The notes under the pieces were generated by a model. It did no database searches. It worked only from the letters and a program-made list of their open reading frames with translations, and was not told where the DNA came from. From Wenxinia marina DSM 24838 (lineage in GTDB: Bacteria; Pseudomonadota; Alphaproteobacteria; Rhodobacterales; Rhodobacteraceae), in NCBI RefSeq assembly GCF_000379485.1, contig NZ_KB902316.1, positions 70,722 to 134,721 of the forward strand: DNA of 64,000 nucleotides, given 5' to 3'. Shown here piece by piece: positions 55,703 through 64,000 of the stretch. Position 1 is the first letter of the stretch. Each line of letters opens with the position of its first letter. The position numbers were made by a program, and so were the translations under genes.

Positions 55703-56781
55703 CGGACCTTCAGCGTCGCGAGGCCGATCATCGCGAGGATCAGGCTGATGATCCAGAAGCGGATCACGATCTGCGGCTCGGCCCAGCCCTTCTTCTCGTA
55801 ATGGTGGTGGATCGGCGCCATCAGGAAGACGCGCCGCCCGGTCCGCTTGAAGTAGAAGACCTGGATGATGACCGACAGCGCCTCGACCACGAACAGGCCG
55901 CCGACGATGGCGAGGACGATCTCGTGCTTGATCGCGACAGCGATCGCGCCGAGCGCCCCGCCGAGGGCGAGGCTGCCGGTGTCGCCCATGAACACCGCCG
56001 CGGGCGGGGCGTTGTACCACAGGAACCCCAGGCCGCCGCCGATCAGGCTGGCGCAGAAGATCAGGATCTCGCCGGTGTCGGGCACGTAGTGCACGTCGAG
56101 ATACTCGGTGAAGTCGGTCCGCCCCACGGCGTAGGAAATGATGCCGAACGTCCCGGCCGCGATCATCACCGGCATGATCGCGAGGCCGTCGAGGCCGTCG
56201 GTCAGGTTCACCGCATTCGCCGCGCCCACGATCACGATGATCGCGAACGGGACGAACAGGATGCCGAGATTCAGAAGGTATTCCTTGAACACCGGAAAGG
56301 CGAGCTGGCCGGTCAGGTCGGCGGGGTGGAAGTGCGCCGCCCATGCGCCCGCCAGCCCCGCGACGACGAAGCCGATCAGCAGGCGCACCTTCCCCGAGAC
56401 CCCCGCCGAGGACTGCTTGCGCACCTTGGCATAGTCGTCGGCGAAGCCGATCAGCGCGAAGGCGAGGGTCACGAACAGGACCATCCAGATGTACGGATTG
56501 TCGAGCCGCGCCCACATCAGGGTCGAGAAGGTGAGCGCCGCGATGATGAGAAGCCCCCCCATCGTCGGCGTTCCGGCCTTGAGAAAATGCCCCTCGGGCC
56601 CGTCGGTGCGGATCGGCTGCCCCTTGCCCTGCCGGCGGCGCAGCACGTTGATCAGCGGCGGCCCGAACAGGAAGCCGAAGACGAGCGCGGTCAGGAACGC
56701 GCCCCCGGCGCGGAAGGTGATGTAGCGGAACAGGTTGAAGACGTCGCCGCCGTCCGACAGCGCGGTCAGCCAGTAGAGCAT
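55699..56781 (-). CDS. mraY: Phospho-N-acetylmuramoyl-pentapeptide transferase
   Basis: MraY (360 residues, ten membrane segments) makes lipid I from UDP-MurNAc-pentapeptide and undecaprenyl phosphate. Conserved parts include TPTMGGLLI near residue 72, [12 protein letters not shown] with the Asp-Asp pair, [13 protein letters not shown] and [11 protein letters not shown], and the His-rich [12 protein letters not shown]. It begins just after murF and is followed by the DUF2161 gene instead of murD. Confidence 0.97.
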   Translation of the reverse strand: MLYWLTALSDGGDVFNLFRYITFRAGGAFLTALVFGFLFGPPLINVLRRRQGKGQPIRTDGPEGHFLKAGTPTMGGLLIIAALTFSTLMWARLDNPYIWMVLFVTLAFALIGFADDYAKVRKQSSAGVSGKVRLLIGFVVAGLAGAWAAHFHPADLTGQLAFPVFKEYLLNLGILFVPFAIIVIVGAANAVNLTDGLDGLAIMPVMIAAGTFGIISYAVGRTDFTEYLDVHYVPDTGEILIFCASLIGGGLGFLWYNAPPAAVFMGDTGSLALGGALGAIAVAIKHEIVLAIVGGLFVVEALSVIIQVFYFKRTGRRVFLMAPIHHHYEKKGWAEPQIVIRFWIISLILAMIGLATLKVR

Positions 56782-56783
56782 GG

Positions 56784-58241
56784 TTACGCCCTCTCCCCTT
56801 CCTTCGCGGAGGCGCCCCGTTGCCCCAGTTTCCGGATCGCGTCAACGATCCGGCTGACCTTGATCGACTTCGACCCCTTCACCAGCAGCACGTCGCCGGA
56901 ATCCACCAGCCGCTCGATCTCGGCGATGAGGGTGTCGGGATCCTTGACCCACCGCCCGCGCAGGCGGTCCGGCAGCGCCTCGTGCAGCGACTTCATCCGC
57001 GGGCCGACGCAGTGGACGATGCTCAGCTTCGCCATCGCCGGGTCGTCCGCGACGGCGGCGTGCAGCGCGATCTCGTCGGGGCCGAGTTCCAGCATGTCGC
57101 CGAGGATCGCGATCCGCCGGCCCTTGCGGACGCGGCCGACGCCGTCGGCCGGGCGGCTGGCGGCAAGGACGGCGAGCGCGGCGGACAGCGAGGCGGGGTT
57201 GGCGTTGAAGGCGTCGTCGATCAGCTCGATCGTCTCGGTCTCGATCGCGGGGTCGATGACGACGGTCTCGCGGGTGCCCCGCCCGGCGGGCGGCGCCCAG
57301 TCGCCCAGCGCCACCAGCGCCCGCGCCCGGTCGGCACCCAGCGCCTGCACCGCCGCGACGACGCCGAGGGCGTTCAGGGCGAAGTGCCCGCCCTCGGTCG
57401 CCACCTTGACCATGAAGGGCGTCCGCCAGGCGCGGCCCTGCCCCACGGTCGCGCCCTCCCGGACACGGATGTCGGTGAGACGGTGGTGCAGCCCGGCAGA
57501 GGTTCCGAACGTGATGATCCGGGCCGCATGACGACGCGCCTCGGCGCTGAGGATGTCGGAAACGGACAAGTCGCCGTTGATCACCGCGACGCCTCCGGGC
57601 TCCAGCCCCTCGAAGATCGCGGCTTTCTCGCGGGCGATCCCGGCGAGGCCGCCGTGGCCCACGAAGGCCTCCATGTGCGCGGGCGCCACGGTCGTGATCA
57701 GCGCGACGTGGGGCCGCGCCATCCGGGCCAGCGGGGCGATCTCGCCGGGATGGTTCATGCCGATCTCGATGACGGCGAACTTCGTCTCCGGCGGCATCCG
57801 CGCCAGCGTCAGCGGCACGCCCCAGTGGTTGTTGTAGGAGGCGACGGCGGCGTGGGTCGCGCCCTGCCCGTCCAGCGCGGTGCGCGCCATCTCCTTGGCC
57901 GAGGTCTTGCCGACCGAGCCGGTGATCGCCAGCACCCGCGCCTGCGTCCGCGCCCGCCCCGCCACGCCGAGCCGTCCCAGCGCCTCCAGCACGTCGTCCA
58001 CGATCAGCAGCGGCGCATCCTCCGCCACGCCGTCCGGCCGGCGCGAGACGAGCGCGGCCGCGGCGCCCTTCTGCAGCGCCTGCGCGACGAACTCGTGCCC
58101 GTCCCGTTCGGCCGTCAGCGCCACGAACAGGTCGCCCGGCGCCAGGGTCCGTGTATCGATCGAGACCCCATCCGCCGCCCAGTCGCGCGTCGAGGTGCCG
58201 CCCGTCGCGGCGACGGCGTCGGCCGAGGTCCAGAGCGCCAT
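56784..58241 (-). CDS. murF: UDP-N-acetylmuramoyl-tripeptide--D-alanyl-D-alanine ligase
   Basis: MurF (485 residues) adds D-Ala-D-Ala to the UDP-MurNAc tripeptide. The ATP P-loop is GSVGKTS at 108-114, and the Mur ligase middle has [14 protein letters not shown]. The later [14 protein letters not shown] and ILGDMLELG are typical of MurF. It starts where murE ends (TGATG), in the dcw operon. Confidence 0.96.
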   Translation of the reverse strand: MALWTSADAVAATGGTSTRDWAADGVSIDTRTLAPGDLFVALTAERDGHEFVAQALQKGAAAALVSRRPDGVAEDAPLLIVDDVLEALGRLGVAGRARTQARVLAITGSVGKTSAKEMARTALDGQGATHAAVASYNNHWGVPLTLARMPPETKFAVIEIGMNHPGEIAPLARMARPHVALITTVAPAHMEAFVGHGGLAGIAREKAAIFEGLEPGGVAVINGDLSVSDILSAEARRHAARIITFGTSAGLHHRLTDIRVREGATVGQGRAWRTPFMVKVATEGGHFALNALGVVAAVQALGADRARALVALGDWAPPAGRGTRETVVIDPAIETETIELIDDAFNANPASLSAALAVLAASRPADGVGRVRKGRRIAILGDMLELGPDEIALHAAVADDPAMAKLSIVHCVGPRMKSLHEALPDRLRGRWVKDPDTLIAEIERLVDSGDVLLVKGSKSIKVSRIVDAIRKLGQRGASAKEGERA

Positions 58242-59719
58242 CAGACCCGCCCCTCCAGCGCCGCCACCGCCACGCTGGCCTGCTCGGCATCGTCGAAGGG
58301 CAGGACGCTGTCGCCGACGATCTGGCCGGTCTCGTGCCCCTTGCCGCAGATCAGCAGCGCGTCCCCCGGCTCCAGCATGTCGACGCCGCGCAGGATCGCC
58401 TCGGCGCGGTCTCCCACCTCCATCGCGCCGGGCGCGCCGTCCAGCACCGCGCGGCGGATCGCGGCCGGGTCCTCGGACCGGGGATTGTCGTCGGTGACGA
58501 TGACGACGTCCGCATGTTCGGCCGCCGCCGCGCCCATCCTGGGCCGCTTGCCGCGGTCGCGGTCGCCGCCCGCGCCGACGATCGCGACGATCCGTCCGAG
58601 GACATGGGGCCGCAGCGCCGCCAGCGCCGTCGCCACCGCGTCGGGCGTGTGGGCGTAGTCGACGAAGACCGTCGCGCCGTTCTCGCGGGTGGCGGCGTGC
58701 TGCATTCGGCCGCGCACGGTGGTCAGCTCGGGCAGCACCCGGAAGACCTCGGCCGGGTCCTCGCCGGCGGCGATGCACAGACCCGCGGCGACCAGCACGT
58801 TCGACGCCTGAAAGCCGCCGATGAGACCCAGCCGCGTCGTCCGCGCCTCGCCCTGCCAGGCGAAGCGCAGCTCCTGCCCCGTCGCGTCGAAACGCTGGCC
58901 AGTCAGGCGCAGCCGCGCCCCCTCGGCCCGGCCGACGCCGATCACCTCCTGCCCGCGCTCTCCGGCGATCTGCGCCACCTCAGGGCCGCGGGGATCGTCG
59001 AGGTTCACCACCGCCACACCATCGTCCGGCAGCAGGCGGGTGAAGAGGCCGCACTTGGCGCGGAAGTACGCGCCCATCGTGCCGTGATAGTCGAGATGGT
59101 CCTGGCTGAAGTTGGTGAAGCCGGCCGCCGCCAGCATCACCCCGTCCAGCCGCCGCTGGTCGAGACCGTGGGACGACGCCTCCATCGCCGCATGGGTCAC
59201 GCCCGCCGCGGCCGCGTCGGCCAGGCAGCGGTGCAGCGTCACGGGGTCGGGCGTCGTGTGCCGCAGCGGCCAGGTCCACGCCCCCTCGACCCCGGTGGTG
59301 CCGATGTTGATCGCCGTCCGGTCCAGGGCGATCCAGATCTGCCGGCAGAACGACGCGGCCGAGGTCTTGCCGTTGGTCCCGGTCACCGCGACCATCGTCT
59401 CGGGCTGGGCGCCGAACCACAGGGCGGCGGTGCGGGACAGCGTCGCACGCGGATCCTCGGCGACCACGACGGCGACGTCGGTCCCGGCGAGGTGCGCCGC
59501 GGCCAGCCTGGCCCCGTCGGCGTCGGTGAGGATCGCGCTCGCCCCCCGCGCCAGCGCGGTTCCGGCGTAGCTCGCCCCGTGGGCCTGGGTGCCCGGCAGC
59601 GCGGCGAAGAGCCAGCCCTCCTGCACCTCGCGCGAATCCGCGGTCAGACCGGCGACTCGGGTGCCGCGTCCGCCCGCGGCCCGAAGACCGAGTTCCGCCA
59701 AGGATTTGTCTGCCGCCAC
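58241..59719 (-). CDS. murE: UDP-N-acetylmuramoyl-L-alanyl-D-glutamate--2,6-diaminopimelate ligase
   Basis: MurE (492 residues) adds meso-diaminopimelate to the growing stem. The P-loop is GTNGKTS at 114-120, EASSHGLDQRRLDGV follows, and the DNPR motif (TDDNPRSEDP) is the mark of the meso-DAP-specific form. The GTG start at 59719, 14 bases after ftsI, has AGGGCGGGCAGGG upstream. Confidence 0.96.
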   Translation of the reverse strand: MAADKSLAELGLRAAGGRGTRVAGLTADSREVQEGWLFAALPGTQAHGASYAGTALARGASAILTDADGARLAAAHLAGTDVAVVVAEDPRATLSRTAALWFGAQPETMVAVTGTNGKTSAASFCRQIWIALDRTAINIGTTGVEGAWTWPLRHTTPDPVTLHRCLADAAAAGVTHAAMEASSHGLDQRRLDGVMLAAAGFTNFSQDHLDYHGTMGAYFRAKCGLFTRLLPDDGVAVVNLDDPRGPEVAQIAGERGQEVIGVGRAEGARLRLTGQRFDATGQELRFAWQGEARTTRLGLIGGFQASNVLVAAGLCIAAGEDPAEVFRVLPELTTVRGRMQHAATRENGATVFVDYAHTPDAVATALAALRPHVLGRIVAIVGAGGDRDRGKRPRMGAAAAEHADVVIVTDDNPRSEDPAAIRRAVLDGAPGAMEVGDRAEAILRGVDMLEPGDALLICGKGHETGQIVGDSVLPFDDAEQASVAVAALEGRV

Positions 59720-59733
59720 GGCCCTGCCCGCCC

Positions 59734-61518
59734 TCAGTGACTTGCGGTCTGTGTTACACCTGTCGGATCGAGGGTCGCAATCTCGGGACGCAGGCCCATC
59801 AGCGGGGCGGTCCGGCGGATCAGCTCGGCCGCGACCGGCACGGCGGTCCAGCCGGCGGTGCGGCGGTTCTCGCCGGCCACGAACTGCTGCGGCTCGTCGA
59901 GGCTGAGGATGACCACGTATTGCGGATCGTGCGCGGGGAAGACGCCCGCGAAGGTCGAGATGGTGCGGTCGGTATAGTAGCCGCCCGTCGGCCGCGGCTT
60001 GTCGGCCGTCCCGGTCTTGCCGCCGACCTCGTAGCCCGGCACCTCGGCGAAGCTCGCCGTGCCGCGAGTCACCACCTGCCGCAGCATCGAGCGGGCGGCG
60101 GCCGAGACCTCCTCGCTGACGACGCGCTCGCCCTCCTGCGGGCCGTCCTGCCGGACCAGCGTCGCGCGCACCCGGTGCCCGCCGTTCAGCAGCGAGGCGT
60201 AGGCCTGCGCCAGGTGCAGCGGCGAGGCCGACAGGCCGTGGCCGTAGCTGATCGTCATCAAGGAGATCTCGGACCATTGCTGGGGCAGGAGCGGCTGGCC
60301 GGTCGGCGCCTCGACCATTTCGACCTGCGTGGGTTCGAGGAAGCCGAGGGACCCGAGGAACTCGCGCTGACGCGGCGCGCCGATCATCAGGGCGATCCGG
60401 CTGGTGCCGATGTTCGAGCTTTCGACGATGACGTCGGTCACGGTCAGCTGAGGCCCGTAATCGTGGAAGTCGCGGATGCGGAAGCGGCCCCAGGTCATCG
60501 GCCCGCGCGTGTCGATCAGCGTCTGCGCGTTGACGAGGCCCAGCTCCATCGCCTGCGCCACGGCGAAGATCTTGAAGACCGAGCCCAGCTCGTAGACGCC
60601 CTGCACCGCCCGGTTGAAGATCGGGCTGTCGGACTGGTCGCCTTCCGTCAGCGGTCGCGGCCGGTCGTTGGGATCGAAGTCGGGCAGCGACGCCATCGCG
60701 ACGATCTCGCCGGTATGCACGTCCATGATGATCGCCGTGGCGCCCTTGGCCTCCATCAGCGTCATGCCGCCGGCGAGGACTTCCTCCATCGCCGCCTGCA
60801 CGGTGAGGTCGATCGACAGCTCCAGCGCCTGGCCCTCGTTGGCGGGATCGCGCAGCCAGGCGTCGAAGTAGCGCTCCACCCCCGCCACGCCGATCACCTC
60901 GGCGCTGTCCACGCCCTCGCGGCCGTAGGAGGCGCCGCCCAGGATGTGCGACGCGATGGGACCGTTCGGGTAGAGGCGCATCTCGCGCGGGCCGAAGAGG
61001 AGGCCTGGATCGCCGATGTCGTGCACCTGCTGCATCTGCTCGGGGCTGATCTGGCGGCGGATCCACAGGAAGCGGCGGTTGCCGGTGAAATCCTCGAGCA
61101 GCTCCTCGGCGTCCAGTTCGGGGAAGATCCGCGCCAGTTCCACCGCGGCGTGGGCGGGGTCGATCATCTGCTGCGGCTGGGCGTACAGGGCGTGGGTGTC
61201 GAGGTTGGTCGCCAGCACGCGGCCGTTGCGGTCCACGATGTCCGAGCGCTGGTTGATGATCGGATTGCCGTTCGCGACCGCCCGCGGCTCTTCCGCCTCG
61301 GTCGCGGCGAGGGCGCCCATGCGGACGCCGATGGTCAGGAAGGCGACGAAGAAGAAGAAGCCGAGGACCAGAAGCCGCCCCTCGGCGCGGGCGCGGGCGC
61401 GGTCGCGCATCTCCTCGTGGCGCAGGCGCAGGTTCTCGGCGGCGATGGCGTCGGGATTGCCGCCCTCGTCGCGGGCGCGCAGGACACGGGCGAGCGGGCG
61501 GAGCGGGCGGCGGATCAC
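59734..61518 (-). CDS. ftsI: Cell division transpeptidase (penicillin-binding protein 3)
   Basis: FtsI (594 residues) cross-links septal peptidoglycan. An N-terminal membrane segment lies at about 49-66, then the pedestal domain with RSDIVDRNGRVLA, and the transpeptidase domain with SVFK (Ser313, Lys316), SSN at 367-369 and KTG at 501-503. The GTG start at 61518 overlaps the ftsL stop as GTGA. It works with FtsW, which is not in the window. Confidence 0.96.
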   Translation of the reverse strand: MIRRPLRPLARVLRARDEGGNPDAIAAENLRLRHEEMRDRARARAEGRLLVLGFFFFVAFLTIGVRMGALAATEAEEPRAVANGNPIINQRSDIVDRNGRVLATNLDTHALYAQPQQMIDPAHAAVELARIFPELDAEELLEDFTGNRRFLWIRRQISPEQMQQVHDIGDPGLLFGPREMRLYPNGPIASHILGGASYGREGVDSAEVIGVAGVERYFDAWLRDPANEGQALELSIDLTVQAAMEEVLAGGMTLMEAKGATAIIMDVHTGEIVAMASLPDFDPNDRPRPLTEGDQSDSPIFNRAVQGVYELGSVFKIFAVAQAMELGLVNAQTLIDTRGPMTWGRFRIRDFHDYGPQLTVTDVIVESSNIGTSRIALMIGAPRQREFLGSLGFLEPTQVEMVEAPTGQPLLPQQWSEISLMTISYGHGLSASPLHLAQAYASLLNGGHRVRATLVRQDGPQEGERVVSEEVSAAARSMLRQVVTRGTASFAEVPGYEVGGKTGTADKPRPTGGYYTDRTISTFAGVFPAHDPQYVVILSLDEPQQFVAGENRRTAGWTAVPVAAELIRRTAPLMGLRPEIATLDPTGVTQTASH

Positions 61519-61886
61519 AGCGGCTCCTCCCCGTTCGGGCCGCGCTGGCCGGCGGAGATCTCGACCGGGTCCATGATCGGGCCCAGCTCGGGGATCGGCG
61601 GCAGGGGCATCGCGATGTCCTGCGGGTGGCCGAATGCCTCGGGCGTCAGCGGCAGGAGGCCCAGCCGGTCGAAGTTGGCGTCGGCCAGCTCGCGCAGGCG
61701 GTCGGGGCGGTTGAGATACGCCCATTCGGCGCTCAGCACGTTGAGCCGGGCGTGGGCCGCGCCGATCCGCGCGTTCAGCGACCGGACCTCGCGGATCGCG
61801 CCCTGCGTCCGGTAATTCTCCTGGTAGGCCCAGAATCCCAAGGCGACGACGCACACCGCCGTCAGCACGTAAAGAAGCCCGCGCAC
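61515..61886 (-). CDS. ftsL: Cell division protein FtsL
   Basis: A 123-residue divisome protein with an N-terminal membrane segment (about 3-20, LLYVLTAVCVVALGFWAY) and a short leucine-zipper-like coiled coil (about 30-60), which includes the NRPDRLRELA motif common to FtsL. It sits between rsmH and ftsI as in other dcw clusters; sequence alone would not be enough. Confidence 0.88.
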   Translation of the reverse strand: MRGLLYVLTAVCVVALGFWAYQENYRTQGAIREVRSLNARIGAAHARLNVLSAEWAYLNRPDRLRELADANFDRLGLLPLTPEAFGHPQDIAMPLPPIPELGPIMDPVEISAGQRGPNGEEPL

Positions 61887-61887
61887 C

Positions 61888-62871
61888 CTAACTGCCCCCT
61901 CTCGCCCTCGGCATGCCCAGATCGCCCGGGTCCACCGGCGAAGGCGCCGCCGCCGTCCGCCGCGCGACGCGGAGCTTCGCGCTCCTCGCCCGGGGGTTGG
62001 CGGCCACTTCCTCCGCGCCCGGCTCGACCGCCTTTTTGGTGACGATTTCGAAGCCCGGCTCCGGCAGGTCTGCCACCGGCGCGTGGCGGTTGCCAGCCCC
62101 CACCGCGCCGGAGCGAATCTGGAGAAACCTTTTTGCCATACGGTCCTCGACCGAATGGAACGTCACCACCGCGAGATGCCCGCCGGGCCGCAGCGCCCGC
62201 TCGGCCGCCATCAGCCCCTCGGCCAACTCGGCATATTCCTCGTTCACCGCGATCCGCAGCGCCTGGAAGGTGCGGGTGGCCGGATGGCTCTGCCCGGGCT
62301 TCTGGCGCGGCAGGCATTTCGACACGATTTCAGCGAGGTGCAGGGTGGAGTTCACCGGCCGCGCGAGGACGATCGCCTTGGCGATCCGGCGGCTCGCCCG
62401 CTCCTCGCCGTAGAGGTAGATGAGGTCGGCGAGCCGTCCCTCGGGCAGCTCGTTCACCAGCTCGGCGGCCGTCGGCCCATCGGCGCCCATCCGCATGTCG
62501 AGGGGGCCGTCCTTCTGGAACGAGAAGCCCCGCTCGGCCCGGTCGATCTGCATCGAGGAGACGCCCAGATCCAGCGCCACCCCGTCCAGCGGCTCGCCCG
62601 CGATCTCGTCCAGCGACGAGAACCGTCCCGGCCGCAGGTCCAGCCGGTCGCCGTACTGCGCCGCCCACCCTTTCGCCATCTCGAAGACGGACGGGTCGCG
62701 GTCCACCCCGATCACCCGCTCCGCCCCCGCCTCCAGCAGCGCGCGCGCGTAGCCGCCGGCGCCGAAGGTGCCGTCCAGCCAGACGCCCCGGACGGGCGAC
62801 ACCGCCGCGATCAGCGGCCCGATCAGCACGGGAATGTGGGGGCTCTGCGGCGTCGCGGCAGCGGCGGCCAT
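61888..62871 (-). CDS. rsmH: 16S rRNA (cytosine(1402)-N(4))-methyltransferase
   Basis: RsmH/MraW (327 residues) methylates C1402 of 16S rRNA with SAM. The SAM-binding stretch is [20 protein letters not shown], then [32 protein letters not shown] and [16 protein letters not shown]. The C-terminus has the conserved [20 protein letters not shown]. It follows mraZ by three bases. Confidence 0.97.
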   Translation of the reverse strand: MAAAAATPQSPHIPVLIGPLIAAVSPVRGVWLDGTFGAGGYARALLEAGAERVIGVDRDPSVFEMAKGWAAQYGDRLDLRPGRFSSLDEIAGEPLDGVALDLGVSSMQIDRAERGFSFQKDGPLDMRMGADGPTAAELVNELPEGRLADLIYLYGEERASRRIAKAIVLARPVNSTLHLAEIVSKCLPRQKPGQSHPATRTFQALRIAVNEEYAELAEGLMAAERALRPGGHLAVVTFHSVEDRMAKRFLQIRSGAVGAGNRHAPVADLPEPGFEIVTKKAVEPGAEEVAANPRARSAKLRVARRTAAAPSPVDPGDLGMPRARGGS

Positions 62872-62874
62872 CCG

Positions 62875-63378
62875 TCAGCCCGCCCCCGGCTGAACCAGAA
62901 GGCTGAGCGGATCGAAGTCCTCGCCCTGTTCGTCCAGCCACTCGAGGAGGTCGTCGTCCTGGCGCTCGTAGACCTCGGACGGCCAGATGTCGAAATGGTC
63001 GCCGGACCCGGCGAGGACCAGCTCGCCCCCGTTCATGCCCCGCTTCTCGCGCTGGCGCTGCGGCAGGACCACGCGGCCGTCCTTGTCGACGTCAAGGATC
63101 TGCGAGCGGTTCAGGATGAGCTGGGTGGCGCGGTTCTTGGCGGGCGAGCCGAGCGGCAGGTCCTCGATATCCTTCGCGATCCGGCGGAAGCCGGCGACCG
63201 AGTAGGCCTTGAAGTTCGATTTCAGATGCGGGCCGTAGAGAAGGTAGAGCGACGGGCCAGCGGCGGGGCCGCGATCGTCGTTCTGCTCGAGCACGCGCCG
63301 GAACGGAGCCGGGATCGAAAGCCGACCCTTCCCGTCCATCTTCAGGGTATATTCACCCGTGAAGCTTTCGTGCGCCAA
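62875..63378 (-). CDS. mraZ: Transcriptional regulator MraZ
   Basis: MraZ (167 residues) is the dcw cluster's own repressor, two AbrB-like half-sites: FTGEYTLKMDGKGRLSIPAPF (about 6-26) and the second DVDKDGRVVLPQRQREKRG (about 96-114). The only start that suits the family is a TTG at 63378, with GAAGGGA about seven bases upstream. MraZ boxes (TGGG repeats) upstream were looked for; none is convincing. It heads the operon that runs to 55022. Confidence 0.93.
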   Translation of the reverse strand: MAHESFTGEYTLKMDGKGRLSIPAPFRRVLEQNDDRGPAAGPSLYLLYGPHLKSNFKAYSVAGFRRIAKDIEDLPLGSPAKNRATQLILNRSQILDVDKDGRVVLPQRQREKRGMNGGELVLAGSGDHFDIWPSEVYERQDDDLLEWLDEQGEDFDPLSLLVQPGAG

Positions 63379-63420
63379 CCCGCGTCCCTTCGGTCCCCAG
63401 GCGGATGGTGCAGTCCCTGA

Positions 63421-63464
63421 AACGGAAAACGGCGGATCGAGATGCTGCCATATCTCGATCCGCC
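63421..63464 (-). terminator. Hairpin with T-rich tail just upstream of mraZ
   Basis: GGCGGATCGAGAT (63431-63443) and ATCTCGATCCGCC (63452-63464) form a perfect 13-bp stem around eight bases. On the minus strand the stem is followed by GTTTTCCGTTTC (about 63419-63430). That is the form of a Rho-independent terminator, placed about 43 bases before the mraZ TTG. It could end an upstream transcript or act as an attenuator in the mraZ leader. Confidence 0.65.
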
Positions 63465-64000
63465 GCCCTCAGTCCCGTTTCCGGGATGTCCGACTGCGCG
63501 CGCCACCTGGGGGGATAAGTGTCTGCTCGCGTACGCGCCGGATCTCTTCGTTCCGAAAGTGAGGGGTGCCCGATGAAACCTGCCTCGTGCCGATTGGGGT
63601 CGTTGTCTTGGGTGCCCCTTGGTCGTCGCTGCCGTCCTCGCTTCCGATGTCGATAGGGATGCCATGCCACTGGCTCCCATTCAACTCCAATTTTTGGGAA
63701 AGGCGCGATTGTCACACTCACGCTCGGCGCGAGCGCACAACCCGCACGTGCGGCTTGACCCACAAAATGGCGGGTTTCCACAGAGTCCGATCAATATCTG
63801 GTGGTTTATGGCTTCACCGCGCCGTGAAGCGTTCGTGTTCGCGTACCGTGGGCACGGCCGTTCAGGTGGGCTGCACCGGCGTTCCGAAAGGGGCGATCCC
63901 GGCAAATCCCATGGAGGTGGAGGCGAATCCCGGCTGCGAACCCAGCCAATCCCATGCCGAGGGCGAGTCGCGCCGCCCCCGGCGAGTCGCCTCAGGACAT
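63465..64000. other. Unassigned region upstream of the dcw cluster
   Basis: About 530 bases with no gene I can support. It is less GC-rich than the neighbouring genes: 63661-63720 counted by eye has 31 of 60 G or C. A few short ORFs run on the minus strand (63469-63690, 63681-63905), without family match. Near the right end, AATCCCGGC and AATCCCATG motifs repeat at about 63894-63957. The dcw promoter and perhaps an RNA gene should lie here. Confidence 0.6.

Noticed and set aside
63469-63905. Two short minus-strand ORFs before mraZ
   Set aside because: No convincing start sites or family signal; left as an unassigned region, though the first ends right before the hairpin.
63465-64000. RNase P RNA or 6S RNA upstream of mraZ
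   Set aside because: I looked for the conserved GAGGAAAGTCC and related elements and did not find them.

Overview
The window is about 70% G+C chromosomal DNA and looks like an alphaproteobacterium of the Rhodobacteraceae. The evidence is the fused sulfate adenylyltransferase/APS kinase, the purE-purK, nrdR-ribD, dnaG-rpoD and mraZ-rsmH-ftsL-ftsI-murE-murF-mraY blocks, families common in that group (DUF2161, DUF2927, DUF3572, HlyU-like), and intergenic repeats with features familiar from Rhodobacterales. I see no rRNA, tRNA, CRISPR, prophage, integrase or transposase. Many genes are joined by GTGA, ATGA or TGATG overlaps, so operons can often be read from the sequence.

Layout. 0.2-1.4 kb: ECF sigma factor and RskA-like anti-sigma factor. 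1.6-3.3 kb: sulfate activation. 3.5-6.5 kb: Nudix hydrolase, secreted lipase-like hydrolase and purEK. 6.6-8.9 kb: ptsP (nitrogen PTS). 8.9-13.7 kb: capsule genes in the order kpsS-like, Wza/KpsD-like, kpsC. 13.7-15.6 kb: nrdR-ribD and dodecin. 15.6-20.4 kb: YjbQ, rmuC, AI-2E-family permease, HlyU-like, DUF4166 and DCC proteins. 20.7-24.8 kb: dnaG-rpoD. 25.1-26.4 kb: tadA and rluB. 26.6-35.2 kb: a membrane-stress-like block of XpaC-like, TelA, DUF2927 lipoprotein, globin, SPFH-GYF, cytochrome b561 and double zinc-ribbon membrane proteins. 35.7-41.1 kb: sugar kinase, dtd, CAP and fasciclin secreted proteins, MttB-like methyltransferase, HAD phosphatase and DUF3572. 41.2-44.7 kb: PleD-like diguanylate cyclase and a second ECF sigma cluster with periplasmic metal/calcium-type proteins. 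44.9-52.2 kb: DUF983, Nudix, an AT-richer M48 lipoprotein peptidase, transporters, lipocalin, aldo/keto reductase and SDR. 52.3-54.7 kb: metG and an SGNH hydrolase. 55.0-63.4 kb: the dcw division/cell-wall cluster, leftward from mraZ, with a DUF2161 gene after mraY.

The most interesting stretch is 26.4-35.6 kb. An SPFH protein with a C-terminal GYF-like domain and a double zinc-ribbon membrane protein (partners in the Bacillus YdjG/YdjI PspA-recruiting system) lie with XpaC- and TelA-family proteins and a globin. The whole block sits between two inverted copies of a roughly 115-base intergenic repeat. It also holds two genes that each look broken by a single indel: a second cytochrome b561 and a short ORF. 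Other points of note are a PleD-like protein whose first receiver lacks its phospho-acceptor Asp, a hairpin just before a TTG-started mraZ, and an SGNH hydrolase ORF that reads 217 bases antisense into metG. Without tools, all family assignments rest on motif recognition.
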